Assembly: GCA_026120185.1 (NCBI GenBank)
Contig: JANUWF010001188.1
Coordinates: 2,108,001 to 2,172,000 of the forward strand
Direction: 5' to 3'
DNA from: Voacanga thouarsii
Lineage: Eukaryota; Streptophyta; Magnoliopsida; Gentianales; Apocynaceae
Length of the DNA: 64,000 nt
How positions within the stretch are numbered: position 1 is the first letter of the stretch; every line of letters starts with the position of its first letter. The notes under the pieces were generated by a model, which worked only from the letters and a program-made list of their open reading frames with translations, had not been told where the DNA came from and made no database searches. The position numbers and the translations under genes were made by a program. This document shows, one piece after another, positions 46,680 to 58,214 of the stretch.

Positions 46680-48692
46680 TTCCGGGAGTGGAACGCAGAA
46701 GCCGCAGGTGAAAGCAAAAGTTTTCGCTCTCAACCGGGAGGAGGTTGGAGCTGATGCGGTAGTAGTGGAAGGTACGTTTACTATCCAAGGTCGTTTCGTT
46801 AATGCATAGACCCTAGATCTACCCATTCCTATTTAAATAAGAATTGTGCATATCGAATGGGTTGGGATGGAGTAGAACTACCTTTTACCTTGATAGTAAA
46901 TACGCCTTTGGGGAAAATGGTGCAAGCGGATCGGTATGTGCAGAATTGTAAAGTTGAAGTAGGGAGAGAAAGCTTGGAGGGAGATCTAATAGTCTTAGCT
47001 ATTGATGATTATGATTTAATATTGGAGATGGATTGGTTAGTGAAGCATGGTGCTAGAATAGACTGTAAGAATAAGTCAGTTCAGTTCATTGGACCAGGAT
47101 GTGATGTGTTGGAGTTCAGTGGCGAGAAAGTAAAAGAATTGAAGTTTTTGATAGCTGGGGCTAAAGCCCAGAAATTGTTGAGACAAGGATGTCAAGGATA
47201 TTTGGCTTATGTGATAAACAAGCCGAAGGACCAGTGCACCCTGGAGGATACTGAGGTGGTAAAGGATTTCCCTAACGTGTTCCCTGCAGAACTCACTTCT
47301 CTACCTCCCAAGCGAGAAGTTGAGTTCACCATTGATCTAGTCCCAGGAGCAGAACCGGTGTCTCGAACTCCGTATCGGATGGCACCGGCGGAGTTGAAAG
47401 AATTAAAGGAGCAGCTAGAAGAGTTGGTGAGGCAAGGCTATATCAAACCTAGCACGTCACCCTGGGGAGCACCTGTGCTATTTGTGAAGAAAAAGGACGG
47501 GACTCTAAGGTTGTGTATTGACTACCGAGGCTTGAACAACCTGACCATCAAGAATAAATATCCTCTACCGTTAATTGACGAGCTATTCGACCAGTTGCAA
47601 GGGTCCAGTTGTTACTCTAAACTGGATTTGAGGCAAGGCTACTATCAGGTGAGGATAAAAGAGGAAGATATTCCTAAGACGGCCTTCAATACAAGATATG
47701 GTCACTATGAGTTTGTGGTGATGCCCTTCGGGGTAACCAACGCACCCGCGGTATTTATGGATCTAATGCATCGAGTGTTCCAGCCTTACTTGGACAAGTT
47801 CGTGGTGGTCTTCATCGACGACATACTTATATACTCCAAGAGCCCGGAAGACCATGCGGAACATTTGAAGTTGGTACTAGAAAAGCTAAGGGAGCATAAG
47901 CTTTATGCCAAGTTTAGCAAGTGCGAGTTTTGGCTGGATAGTGTGGCCTTTCTTGGTCACGTGGTAACTAAGGAGGGAATCAAAGTAGACCCAGCGAAGG
48001 TTGAAGCCGTATCAGACTGGAAGCAACCAGAGAACATCACTGAGATTCGAAGCTTTTTGGGGTTGGCTGGCTACTACCGGAGGTTTATTAAGGGATTTTC
48101 AACGCTAGCATCTCCTATGACCCGGCTGTTGAGAAAGGATGCACCCTTTGTTTGGAACGACAAATGCGAAAAGAGTTTTCAAGAGTTGAAGCAGAGGTTA
48201 ATGACAGCGCCTGTGTTGAGTCTACCGGAGGCAGATAAACCTTACGCGCTATATACTGATGCCTCGAAGGAAGGCTTGGGAGCAGTTTTGATGCAAGATA
48301 GGAAGGTGATCGCCTATGCTTCTCGAAAACTGAAGCCACACGAAGTCAATTATCCCACGCATGATCTAGAGTTGGCTGCCATTGTGTTCGCATTAAAGAA
48401 ATAGCGACACTATTTGTATGGAGTGGAATATGAGGTGTTCACTGATCACAAAAGCCTGAAGTACATCTTTACCCAGAAAGACTTGAATTTGAGGCAGCGA
48501 AGATGGATGGAATTTCTGGAAGAGTACCGTTGTCCTATCAACTACCACCTCGGGAAAGCCAACGTCGTTGCTGATGCCCTGAGCCGGAAGGTCAGAATGG
48601 CCAGGCTAAGGGTACAAGAGGTTCAAGTGGTTCGGGACGTGTTGGACAGAAGAGCAAAGTGCAAGAAGAGAAGATTATTATTAGCAACCTGA
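46680..48692 (+). pseudogene. pol: chromovirus pol: protease, reverse transcriptase, RNase H
   Basis: The protease active-site region (about 46797-46850) reads DPRSTHS where related elements have D-P-G-S-T-H-S or D-S-G, and a frame change lies just before it. From 46857 one 515-residue frame stays open: protease C-terminus, RT with [29 protein letters not shown] and the catalytic FIDD (about 47813-47824), then RNase H with YTDAS (about 48252). TAG at 48402 replaces a Trp codon. RNase H resumes at 48414 with VFTDHKSL and VADALSRK and ends at 48692. This is the best-preserved enzyme part of the array. It would copy the element's RNA into DNA, but the stop and the protease defect argue against activity. 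Confidence 0.92.
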
Positions 48693-48835
48693 AGCTGATA
48701 CCAAATCTAAGGCAGAAGATTATTGAAGCCCAGCAGAGTAATGCGGAATTTCAGCTTTTCAAGGATAAGGAGCTTAAACGGCAAGGCAGTGAATTCCGAC
48801 AGGACGGAGCGGGAGTGTTGTACTTCTGAGATCAT

Positions 48836-50136
48836 TTGTGTGTACCCGAGGAGCACCAGTTGAGGAATAGAATTTTAGAGGAAGCGCATAAGAGCAAGTA
48901 CGCCATTTATCCGGGAGAGGTCAAGATGTATCAAGATCTGAAAAAGTCTTACGGGTGGCCCGGGATGAAGCAAAACGTGGTTAAGTATGTCTCAACGTGC
49001 TTAGCCTGTCAGAAGCTCAAAGCAGAGCACAGAAAGGTGGTAGGATTATTATAACCGCTGCCAGTACCGGAATGGAAATGGGAAGAGGTGACCATGGACT
49101 TTGTGACCGGACTCCCTATGGCCAGGAGCCAAAAGGACGCCATATGGGTAGTGGTGGATTGACTGACCAAGTCGGCGCATTTCATACCCATGAATGTAAG
49201 GGATTCAATAGAAAAGTTGGCTCAGACATACATGCAGGAAATAGTCAGATTACACGGAGTGCCTTCAAGTATTGTGTCCGAACATGATCCGAGATTTACA
49301 TCTCGATTTTGGGGCAAGTTTTAAGAATCGATGGGTTCTAGTCTGAAGTTCAGTACGACGGCGCATCCACAGACCGATGGTCAGTCAGAAAGAGTTATTC
49401 AGATATTGGAGGATTTGCTGAGAGCCTGTGTATTAGATTTCGGGGATAAGTGGATTGAAAGTGTGCCGTATGCCGAGTTATCATACAATAACAGTTATCA
49501 AGCTTCGATTGGAATGGCTTCGTATGAAGCTCTATATAGACGGAAGTGTCAAGTACCGCAATACTAGAGTTGGTCAGAGGATAGACATATAAGCAAATCG
49601 GGAGAAGTCTATGTTCAGGAAATGTTAGACAAGGTCAATTAATTAGGGAAAGGTTGAAAGCGGCCCAGAGTGGGCAAAAGAGTTATGTAGACAATAGGCA
49701 AAGAATGTTAGAATTTCAGGTGGGAGACAGTGTGTTCCTAAAATTGACACCAAATAGGGGAATTCTGAAGCACCCGAAGGGGGGAAAGCTGAATCTGAGA
49801 TATTTGGGTTCGTTTCTAATAAAAGAGAAAATTGGGCCGGTGGCGTACCGATTGGAGTTGCCAGATGGGTTGACGGGAATTCACGACGTATTCCATGTAT
49901 CGCAGTTGAAGAAGTACAATGCCGATCCCAGACATGTGTTGAAAGATGAGCCGTTAGTGCTACAACCCGACCTGAGCTATGTGGAGAAACCCGTAAGGAT
50001 ATTGGACCGAAGTATCAAGACTCTCTGGAACAAGCAGATTCTGATGGTAAAGGTGCAGTGGGAGCATCATGGCACGCGAGATGCCACATGGGAAACAGAA
50101 GAATGGGTGAAGCGAAAGTATCCCGATCTGAGATAA
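48836..50136 (+). pseudogene. chromovirus integrase and chromodomain, copy 1
   Basis: The integrase zinc-binding region (48840-49015) keeps CLAC but has IYPG where IHPG is usual, so one His is lost. The catalytic core shows D in TMDFVTGLP (about 49090), D in HDPRFTSRFW (about 49285) and E near LEDLLRA (about 49412). Stops at 49052, 49161, 49322 and 49565 interrupt it, each explained by C-to-T or G-to-A change in a Gln or Trp codon. From 49654 a 160-residue frame is open: the GPVAYRLELP block, then a chromodomain (about 49985-50130) with VKVQWEHHGTRDATWE. The chromodomain in such elements directs integration to heterochromatin by reading histone marks. Confidence 0.9.
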
Positions 50137-50169
50137 AGGCGCGTCTGAATTTCGGGACGAAATTATCCT

Positions 50170-50182
50170 AAGGAGGGGAGGA
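50170..50182 (+). other. polypurine tract, copy 1
   Basis: AAGGAGGGGAGGA immediately before TGTGAAACC of the partial LTR. A second identical copy lies at 51830-51842 before LTR 2. Confidence 0.88.
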
Positions 50183-50497
50183 TGTGAAACCCCACCTAAA
50201 GCCAACCCTAGAGTAAGAGGGTCGGGATGCATATCATATTATTTTGCATGAATATATATGTTTTTGAATGATTTTATGTGCTTTAGAGTTGTGGATTATA
50301 GGTTAAAGTGCTTAGTTATGCCTATCGAGTAGGAGGGGTAAAATGGTAATTTTGCTTGAGGTCAAATTAGGAAGATAGCTTGGGGAATTCATAAGAAGAA
50401 TATATGGTTGAGAAAATAGGAACAAGAGTTAGTGTGGTTTAGTGGTTAGAGCTTGGTAAATTAATTTCTAAGGTCATGAGTTCGAATCCCATCGTTT
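50183..50497 (+). repeat. 5' 315-bp fragment of a chromovirus LTR
   Basis: It matches the start of LTR 1 up to the end of the tRNA-like segment (A box 50435-50445, B box 50478-50490), then switches directly into integrase sequence at the ATCATTT-type junction. Confidence 0.93.
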
Positions 50498-51796
50498 GTG
50501 TGTACCCGAGGAGCACCAGTTGAGGAATAGAATTTTAGAGGAAGCGCATAAGAGCAAGTACGCCATTTATCCGGGAGAGGTCAAGATGTATCAAGATCTG
50601 AAAAAGTCTTACGGGTGGCCCGGGATGAAGCAAAACGTGGTTAAGTATGTCTCAACGTGCTTAGCCTGTCAGAAGCTCAAAGCAGAGCACAGAAAGGTGG
50701 CAGGATTATTATAACCGCTGCCAGTACCGGAATGGAAATGGGAAGAGGTGACCATGGACTTTGTGACCGGACTCCCTATGGCCAGGAGCCAAAAGGACGC
50801 CATATGGGTAGTGGTGGATTGACTGACCAAGTCGGCGCATTTCATACCCATGAATGTAAGGGATTCAATAGAAAAGTTGGCTCAGACATACATGCAGGAA
50901 ATAGTCAGATTACACGGAGTGCCTTCAAGTATTGTGTCCGAACATGATCCGAGATTTACATCTCGATTTTGGGGTAAGTTTTAAGAATCGATGGGTTCTA
51001 GTCTGAAGTTCAGTACGACGGCGCATCCACAGACCGATGGTCAGTCAGAAAGAGTTATTCAGATATTGGAGGATATGCTGAGAGCCTGTGTATTAGATTT
51101 CGGGGATAAGTGGATTGAAAGTGTGCCGTATGCCGAGTTATCATACAATAACAGTTATCAAGCTTCGATTGGAATGGCTCCGTATGAAGCTCTATATAGA
51201 CGGAAGTGTCAAGTACCGCAATACTAGAGTTGGTCAGAGGATAGACATATAAGCAAATCGGGAGAAGTCTATGTTCAGGAAATGTTAGACAAGGTCAATT
51301 AATTAGGGAAAGGTTGAAAGCGGCCCAGAGTGGGCAAAAGAGTTATGTAGACAATAGGCAAAGAATGTTAGAATTTCAGGTGGGAGACAGTGTGTTCCTA
51401 AAATTGACACCAAATAGGGGAATTCTGAAGCACCCGAAGGGGGGAAAGCTGAATCTGAGATATTTGGATCCGTTTCCAATAAAAGAGAAAATTGGGCCGG
51501 TGGCGTACCGATTGGAGTTGCCAGATGGGTTGACGGGAATTCACGACGTATTCCATGTATCGCAGTTGAAGAAGTACAATGCCGATCCCAGACATGTGTT
51601 GAACGATGAGCCGTTAGTGCTACAACCCGACCTGAGCTATGTGGAGAAACCCGTAAGGATATTGGACCGAAGTATCAAGACTCTCTGGAACAAGCAGATT
51701 CCGATGGTAAAGGTGCAGTGGGAGCATCATGGCACGCGAGATGCCACATGGGAAACAGAAGAATGGGTGAAGCGAAAGTATCCCGATCTGAGATAA
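50498..51796 (+). pseudogene. chromovirus integrase and chromodomain, copy 2
   Basis: Repeats copy 1 with the same stops (about 50712, 50821, 50982, 51225) and an open 160-residue C-terminal frame from 51314. It differs by a few codons, including DPFPIKEKIG against GSFLIKEKIG and APYEAL against ASYEAL. In both cases this version looks closer to related elements. The chromodomain is complete in both copies. Confidence 0.9.
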
Positions 51797-51829
51797 AGGC
51801 GCGTCTGAATTTCGGGACGAAATTATCCT

Positions 51830-51842
51830 AAGGAGGGGAGGA
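51830..51842 (+). other. polypurine tract, copy 2
   Basis: AAGGAGGGGAGGA directly before LTR 2. Confidence 0.88.
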
Positions 51843-54800
51843 TGTGAAACCCCACCTAAAGCCAACCCTAGAGTAAGAGGGTCGGGATGCATATCATATT
51901 ATTTTGCATGAATATATATGTTTTTGAATGATTTTATGTGCTTTAGAGTTGTGGATTATAGGTTAAAATGCTTAGTTATGCCTATCGAGTAGGAGGGGTA
52001 AAATGGTAATTTTGCTTGAGGTCAAATTAGGAAGATAGCTTGGGGAATTCATAAGAAGAATATGTGGTTGAGAAAATAGGAACAAGAGTTAGTGTGGTTT
52101 AGTGGTTAGAGCTTGGTAAATTAATTTCTAAGGTCATGAGTTCGAATCCCATCATTTAAGCTTTTGTTATGATTATCTTAACTAAGTTTGAATTTTTGTT
52201 TTCTTGCATTTCATGAAAATAGGAATGTTGTCCTAGGGGAGACATGAAGAGAATGTCCTAATCTTATCCTCATGTCCTAAAAAGAATTCTAGAGGAATTC
52301 TTGTCCTTTTTATTACCACTAGCTTGTCCTAACATCTTTATAATTCAAATCGATTAAATCTTTTCTTTTAAATTCCAAAAAAATTCTGTGATAATTCCTC
52401 CACCTTGAATTTCGAAAATCAGCTGTGGAGGATGGGAAGTTGGCCGAAAATAGGAGGAGATATAGTAAGGGTTTCCGATAGAAAATCAATCACCATGATA
52501 GCTCCTTCAAACTCACCTTCATGTTGTTCATCTTCTAGTAAAGGAAAATCTGGAAATTTTCCAGAATTTTTGCAGGACATTTCTTCGAAAATTCAGCTAG
52601 TAAACCCACTCATTTTCTACCAGAAAAATGGTCATTTCATGTGGCTTGAAGGCTGGAAAATCTGTACAATTTTTGGACTACACAAACAGCACCAAACCAG
52701 AAAAAAATTCTGGGCATTTCGCAGCTTTCAACCAAGTAAATGAAGCTATTTTGATTCATCTTCAAGCCAGCAAAACTCCCCAATATTTCTCCAGCATTAA
52801 GGCTGGGATATCACCTTTGAAAGACCTTCAAACACCCCAGAGGAACCACTAAAAATCGGGCTCAAGAAGTGCAGCAAATTCTGCACCAAGAGCTACCAAT
52901 CTTCAAAACTAAGAACAACTTGAAACCAGAATTTTCCAACTTTGCTTTCTTCTAGCCTAGGCCGAAAATCACCTTCAACCTCTCTAAAATTGGACCTTGC
53001 TCAGCTGTAGACTGAACACCATTAACCCCACACTTACCTTGAGCATATGGACTCCATAGCCACACCACAAAACACTCCTAAGATCACTCCATTCAAACTC
53101 TTTTTGAACTTCAAATAATTTCAGCATTTTACTCCATTAAAATCACTCTTGTATTAGGCAAATAAACCAGAATTTCCTCTGCTATTTAAGACAGAATTTT
53201 GGCCAGCCTTAGAGCAACATTAACCTTCAATCAATTCAACAAAACCACCATGTTCAGCCGGCACCATTGAAGACCATAGAAACCTCACTTGATCAAACAC
53301 CATAGCTAACCTCTTACCTTAAACAACTCCACAATTTTCTCCATTTGAATTTCAAATAAAATATGATCACTCTCTCTCTCACAAGCTGAAAACCGAAACT
53401 CTCATTCACTCCATACCATTCGGCCAGCCCTCTACCAAAATTCGTGCAGCATTTCTTCCAAATTCTCTCCATTTTCACCTATAACACAAAGAACACCAAG
53501 AACACACACTAACCTTCTTCAAGCCTAAACCTACTCTAAACACCTCCAATCACTCTCAAATACTCCAAATCACTTCCATTTAGTCTCTAAACTTCATTTC
53601 TGGTATTTAAGACACAAAACCTCGCAAACAAGAATTTTCTAGCAGATCAAAACTAACTTTTCTTTGAAGGTCTCAAGAACATCAATAAGGTAAGTCAAGA
53701 ACAACCTTCTTGTTCATCTTCATCCATTCGATTGTACTGTTCTAATGCTCTCTCTCTCTCTCTCTTCCAACCTAAATGGTTGATCAACCATCAGCCATGG
53801 CCGTTTTTCCGTTGGATCATTCAAGGCTCTCAATCTCGTGGACCTTCTTAATTCTTCATCGAAGTGTTCATCAAATCAAGTATTTTCCTTTAATCCTTCT
53901 TTTAATTCAGTATTCATGTCTCTTAGATATTGATAGGAAGAATGAAATATGGATAAGGGATTGAGTATATGCATGTGGATTAAAGGGATGGAGTTAGAAC
54001 ATGATGATTGTTGTATATGACTAGGATGTATGTGTTTTCCTTTCGAATCAATGTATGTTCTTCATGCTTAACGAATTTTATGGAGGTTTGAAGCATGATT
54101 AGATATTATGACACAAAAGGTGATTAGGCTTTTATGTTTTTATTTTTCCATGGAAACCATGATTGATGATTATGCTTAGTAGGATTTTGGCCATGTGATG
54201 GTATGAGATAGTTCAAGTGCATGTTCATGAATGGATTAATATATTGTTTGATGATGGAGAATGTGATCATGAATCCTTTCTAGCAATAGAAAAATCATGG
54301 TGAAAAAGTATTTTCTTGTTAAGGCTAGATTATTTTTATTAACAAATTTTATTACCTTGAATGGAATATTATTATATTTTTCTCTATAAAATCCAAAACT
54401 CTAAGGAGATTTAGAGTGGTTTATTAGTTAAAATATTAATATTTTCTTTATCAAGTAAATGAGATCTTTTATTAAAAATAATATATATAGTAATAAATCC
54501 TTTACAATAAATAAAATATTACTTATATTAAAATCTATTTGTTATTTATTAATTAAAATTTAAAATAATTCATTCATTATTAATTTTATTTATTACTAAT
54601 TATTTATTATCTATTTAAAAATTAATTAAAGGTTATTTGTAATTAATATTTATTTATAATAAAGCTATTTTTAAATCACCATTTATTAATACTATTTAGG
54701 ACTTAATATTCAAACCTTAGTTTATTTAGTAAAAATAACACTCAAGAATTATTAATTGGGTCTATGATTTATTAGCAATTATTTTAGAACCCCAAGTTAT

Positions 54801-56086
54801 TTTAACTTATCAACTAAAACTTATTTTATAAAATTCTTTGTCACCTAGCCTTAAAGCTTAGGACATTAGGGTCATGGCTAGTCATGGTTGTAACTAATTG
54901 AGCTAAGAAATTATTTATGTAAGGCAGATATAGCTCGAATGTAACCTTATGTTTTGTGTTTACCCCAGGCGGGGTTAGGTCAGCCTTGGAAGACGTTTGA
55001 GTTGAGCAAGCAAAGAGTCAGGTAAGCTCCAGCATGGAGTTTTGTGAAGACCAAAAAGTTGTTGTGGCAAGCCAAACATGATGTATATGGACATTTATTT
55101 TGTGAAGGCAATTAAGGACTATTTTTCCTTTTTATTTCAGTCAAGCAAATCATTTGAAAGTTAAACAAGGAGTTTTACACAAAATGCTAAACTTTTTCTA
55201 AAACCCAACTTTGAGAAGACTTTTAGAAACCCTTAATTGCTATTTCCAAATAAAGCAAAGTATGATCAATTTTCTCCCAAGTGGAACAATCAACGTTGAG
55301 TACTCAATAAGGGTAGACTACCAGGACTAGTCTTTGAAGGGTTAGGGTAAGTCTCTCGGTAGGTGGCCACCTCTGAGGGGTGAGTCCTTCCTGGATAGTA
55401 TGCCAGTCCGGTAGGTCATACAGGTCCGAGCTAGCAAGTTTCAGTCATGTGGAATGCGTGTTCCGGAGTGGACAACCGGTAAGTTTGGGTGTAGAGATGG
55501 AGGAGTATCTCACCCGGTAGGCTGTACACCTACCTTTCGTCAGCTTGCACGAAGTGTGGCATTCTGACTGTTATTTAGTCATGGGGCCCAACGTGTGGTA
55601 AACCATGGCTACCCATTTGAGTGGTTGTATTTATTGTACACATGTATAGTTTGAAAAGTGAAACACCACTCTTTTTTTTCAACACTTATTTATTGCTTGC
55701 TAGCACCTTTTTCTTATGAAACTTTTACAACTTGCATACATGAATTATTTTACCTGAAACACTCAAAGCACACACGGGCTTACTGAGATTCTTATCTCAC
55801 CACCTTTTAGGCCATGTTTTCAGGAAGATCCTGCTGTGGAGGTCATTAGCTAGATTGTCGCCTATGCTTTGAAGACTCATGTTATTTACTTTTTGTGATG
55901 TTTTGAGAGATTGTTGCAAACAGTTTATTTGGATTTGTTCCAGTACTTATCTTTTGGGTTGTAATAAGTTTAATTTTAAAGTCTTTATTTTATTTTATTC
56001 TTATGTAACCTAGTTATAAAGACCCCTTGTCCTCTGGACGGGGCGACATCCCCGGCCCTGATGGGCCTAGGTAGTGGGGTGTTACA
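51843..56086 (+). repeat. LTR 2 of the chromovirus array (4244 bp)
   Basis: Full-length LTR, TGTGAAACCCC to GGGGTGTTACA, closely similar to LTR 1 with scattered substitutions and a shorter CT repeat (about 53748-53766). The tRNA-like segment is at about 52095-52150. It is followed by a perfect PBS, so it serves both as 3' LTR of the first unit and 5' LTR of the second. Confidence 0.95.
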
Positions 56087-56088
56087 AG

Positions 56089-56100
56089 TGGTATCAGAGC
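56089..56100 (+). other. primer-binding site, second internal region
   Basis: TGGTATCAGAGC, a perfect match to the initiator-methionine-tRNA site, two bases after LTR 2. Confidence 0.93.
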
Positions 56101-56185
56101 CTAGGTTTAGGCAAGTATTGATGGTATATGTTTTGATTTATTGAGTTCAAACTATTTGTCTGACTTGTCTTGTTTGTGCTGTAGG

Positions 56186-56551
56186 ATGGTTAGAATGATT
56201 AGAACCGCAAGGAAAGGGCAGCAATGGCACCCTCCCATTCCTATCTACCCGGAGGACTTACAAGTGCCTCAGCCTGCACCTCCGCCTGCACCCCAGCCAA
56301 TCATTGCCCTGGATGATAGTAGTGACGATGTGGTCCAGATCATCGAGCCACCTCCAATACCCGTGATCGACCTGGTTACCGACAGTGAAGACGAGGAGAT
56401 AGACATGGAATATGTTCCCCACCCTCCTAGCCCCATAGTGGACTTGACTGCAGACAGTGATGACCCAGGGGAGATAGATTATGAATCTCCATCTAGACCT
56501 TCCTTTGTAACCCCACCCAATCAAGTTGAGACCGGGGAGAGTTCTAGGTGA
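56186..56551 (+). CDS. acidic proline-rich ORF upstream of gag with SUMO-interacting-motif-like repeats, copy 2
   Basis: Same length and start as copy 1 (121 residues), ending at the same TGA, with the open extension to TAG at 56660-56662. Differences are spread over the linker parts, while the hydrophobic-acidic cores stay: PIIALDDSSDDV, VQIIEPPP, PVIDLVTDSEDEE and PIVDLTADSDDPGE. The change K to E after TDSED makes one motif more acidic. The neighbouring gag of the same unit carries several stops. That the motifs survive in both copies could reflect selection before insertion or simply small target size. Confidence 0.6.
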   Translation: MVRMIRTARKGQQWHPPIPIYPEDLQVPQPAPPPAPQPIIALDDSSDDVVQIIEPPPIPVIDLVTDSEDEEIDMEYVPHPPSPIVDLTADSDDPGEIDYESPSRPSFVTPPNQVETGESSR

Positions 56552-56933
56552 CCCGGGAAGGAGCCCATAGATGGGTTCGCAAGTGGGGCCGGGATGGACT
56601 TTACTAGGAATTCTGGGGAGTGGTTATATGATGCCGACATTGAAGATTCTGATGAGGATTAGAGAGGCCCAGCCCTGCTATGCTTGGGGCGTTTTATCTG
56701 CAATTTTCAATAAACTCCTATGCTAGGAGTCCATTCACCTTATTGCTTTATTTCAAAATTTATGCAAATAAGAGTACCTCGGGTACTCTAAGTTTTGAGA
56801 AAAATTTATATGCAATTCTTCATACAAAATTTGCATCTAATTTTCTTCCGCTTAATGTTGAATGTGAATGCATGCTCAATTTGGATATTTTTAACTTTGA
56901 TGCATAAACTCATTATCTAGGGAATGGTTTAGA

Positions 56934-57813
56934 ATGGCACCCAGACGTCGCGCAGCCACATCCATCAGAAGGGTTCGTGAGGCAGAGCCCGTGACACCAG
57001 AGGTTGATGCAACTCAAATGCCATCGCCAAAGCAGGGGGATGAGAATGAAGTGGGACCAGAGATGGGATCGGAAGAGCCAGTTAGCGTATCTATGACACA
57101 AGCGTTCCACAAGGTGACGGAGATTCTGCGAACATTGATAGAGCGATGAAATCCGAAAGGGGAAGACGAGGCATTGGAGCGGTTTTTGAAATTTCAACCT
57201 CCTATTTTCTTGGGGGAGGCCGAACAAGACCAGAAAGCGGAGCAATGGGTGGAACAAATGGAGGACATATTGGCCACGCTCCAGTACATAGAGAAACGAA
57301 TGGTGAAGTTCACCGCGTTCCGGCTGAGGGGTCCAGCTCGGGCGTGGTGGCAACGGGTTGAGGACGACTGGGAGATGGTTGACTAAGACTGGACATGGGC
57401 TAATTTTGTGGAAGCATTCCGGACAGAATATATCCCTCAGTGAATAGTGGAGAAACGGGAAGATGAGTTCTAGAATCTAAAGCAAGGAAGCATGACGGTA
57501 GCCCAATACGCCGCACGGTTCACGCAACTGTCAAAGTACTGCATGAGGCTGGTGGATACTGAACAGAACAGAACGAGGCAATTTGTTAAGGGATTAAGGC
57601 AAGAGTTAAGAAGGGCATTAGCGCCCTCTCCACCGGTGACTTATTTGGGGGCTGTGGACGCAGCCACCCGTACTGAGAATGAAGATCGCAACCGATTGGC
57701 TTCACGATAGTTCGTACCAACAAGACCGTCGCCAAGACCTTTTCAGAGGCAGCAACCTAACAAGCGTCCTGCCAACCAGCAATGGCAGAATCGGGGAAAG
57801 CATGCCCGAACAG
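56934..57813 (+). pseudogene. gag: chromovirus gag, copy 2, truncated
   Basis: ATG at 56934 (MAPRRRAATS). A TGA at 57146 interrupts the start, and TAA/TGA/TAG stops follow at about 57384, 57441 and 57471. Unlike copy 1, the frame has no base insertion in the RMVKFTAFRLRG region. It ends abruptly at about 57813, before the zinc knuckles, where it is fused to LTR sequence. Microhomology at the junction is only TA. Confidence 0.88.
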
Positions 57814-58209
57814 TATTGCTTGCCAGCACCTTTTTCTTATGAAACTTTTACAACTTGCATACATGAATTATTTTACCTGAAACATTCAATGCACACACGG
57901 GCTTACTGAGATTCTTATCTCACCACCTTTTATGCCATGTTTTCAGGAAGATCCTGCTGTGGAGGTCATTAGCTAGATTGTCGCCTATGCTTTGAAGGCT
58001 CATGTTATTTACTTTATGTGATGTTTTGAGAGATTGTTGCAAACAGTTTATTTGGATTTGTTCTAGTACTTATCTTTTGGGTTGTAATAAGTTTAATTTT
58101 AAAGTCTTTATTTTATTTTATTCTTATGTAACCTAGTTATAAAGATCCCTTGTCCTCTGGACGGGGCGACATCCCTGGCCCTGATGGGCCTAGGTAGTGG
58201 GGTGTTACA
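57814..58209 (+). repeat. 3' 396-bp fragment of a chromovirus LTR
   Basis: Matches the last part of LTR 1 and 2, from TTGCTTGCCAGCACC to GGGGTGTTACA, and is followed by the TCACT duplication. The rest of this third LTR and most of its internal region were lost in a deletion that joined gag to it. Confidence 0.93.
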
Positions 58210-58214
58210 TCACT

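Larger units (their letters stand above)
48831..52150 (+). repeat. 1660-bp tandem duplication: integrase, chromodomain, PPT and LTR start
   Basis: Units 48831-50490 and 50491-52150 are nearly identical, with only about ten substitutions by eye. The junction at 50491-50497 reads ATCGTTT; both parent sites read ATCATTT (48831-48837 in pol and just after the LTR B box), so a 7-bp microhomology joined LTR to pol. Both units share the same stop codons, showing these predate the duplication. Confidence 0.93.
40475..58209 (+). mobile_element. rearranged tandem array of a Ty3/gypsy chromovirus (Tekay/Del-like)
   Basis: One TCACT duplication (40470-40474 and 58210-58214) brackets the whole 17.7 kb. 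Order: full LTR (40475-44737), internal region (44738-50182), 5' 315 bp of an LTR (50183-50497), second copy of integrase to PPT (50498-51842), full LTR (51843-56086), internal region cut off in gag (56087-57813), last 396 bp of an LTR (57814-58209). RT precedes integrase (Ty3 order) and a chromodomain closes pol. LTRs of more than 4 kb fit the Tekay/Del group. All frames except a small 5' ORF and the chromodomain end carry nonsense or frameshift changes. Confidence 0.93.
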
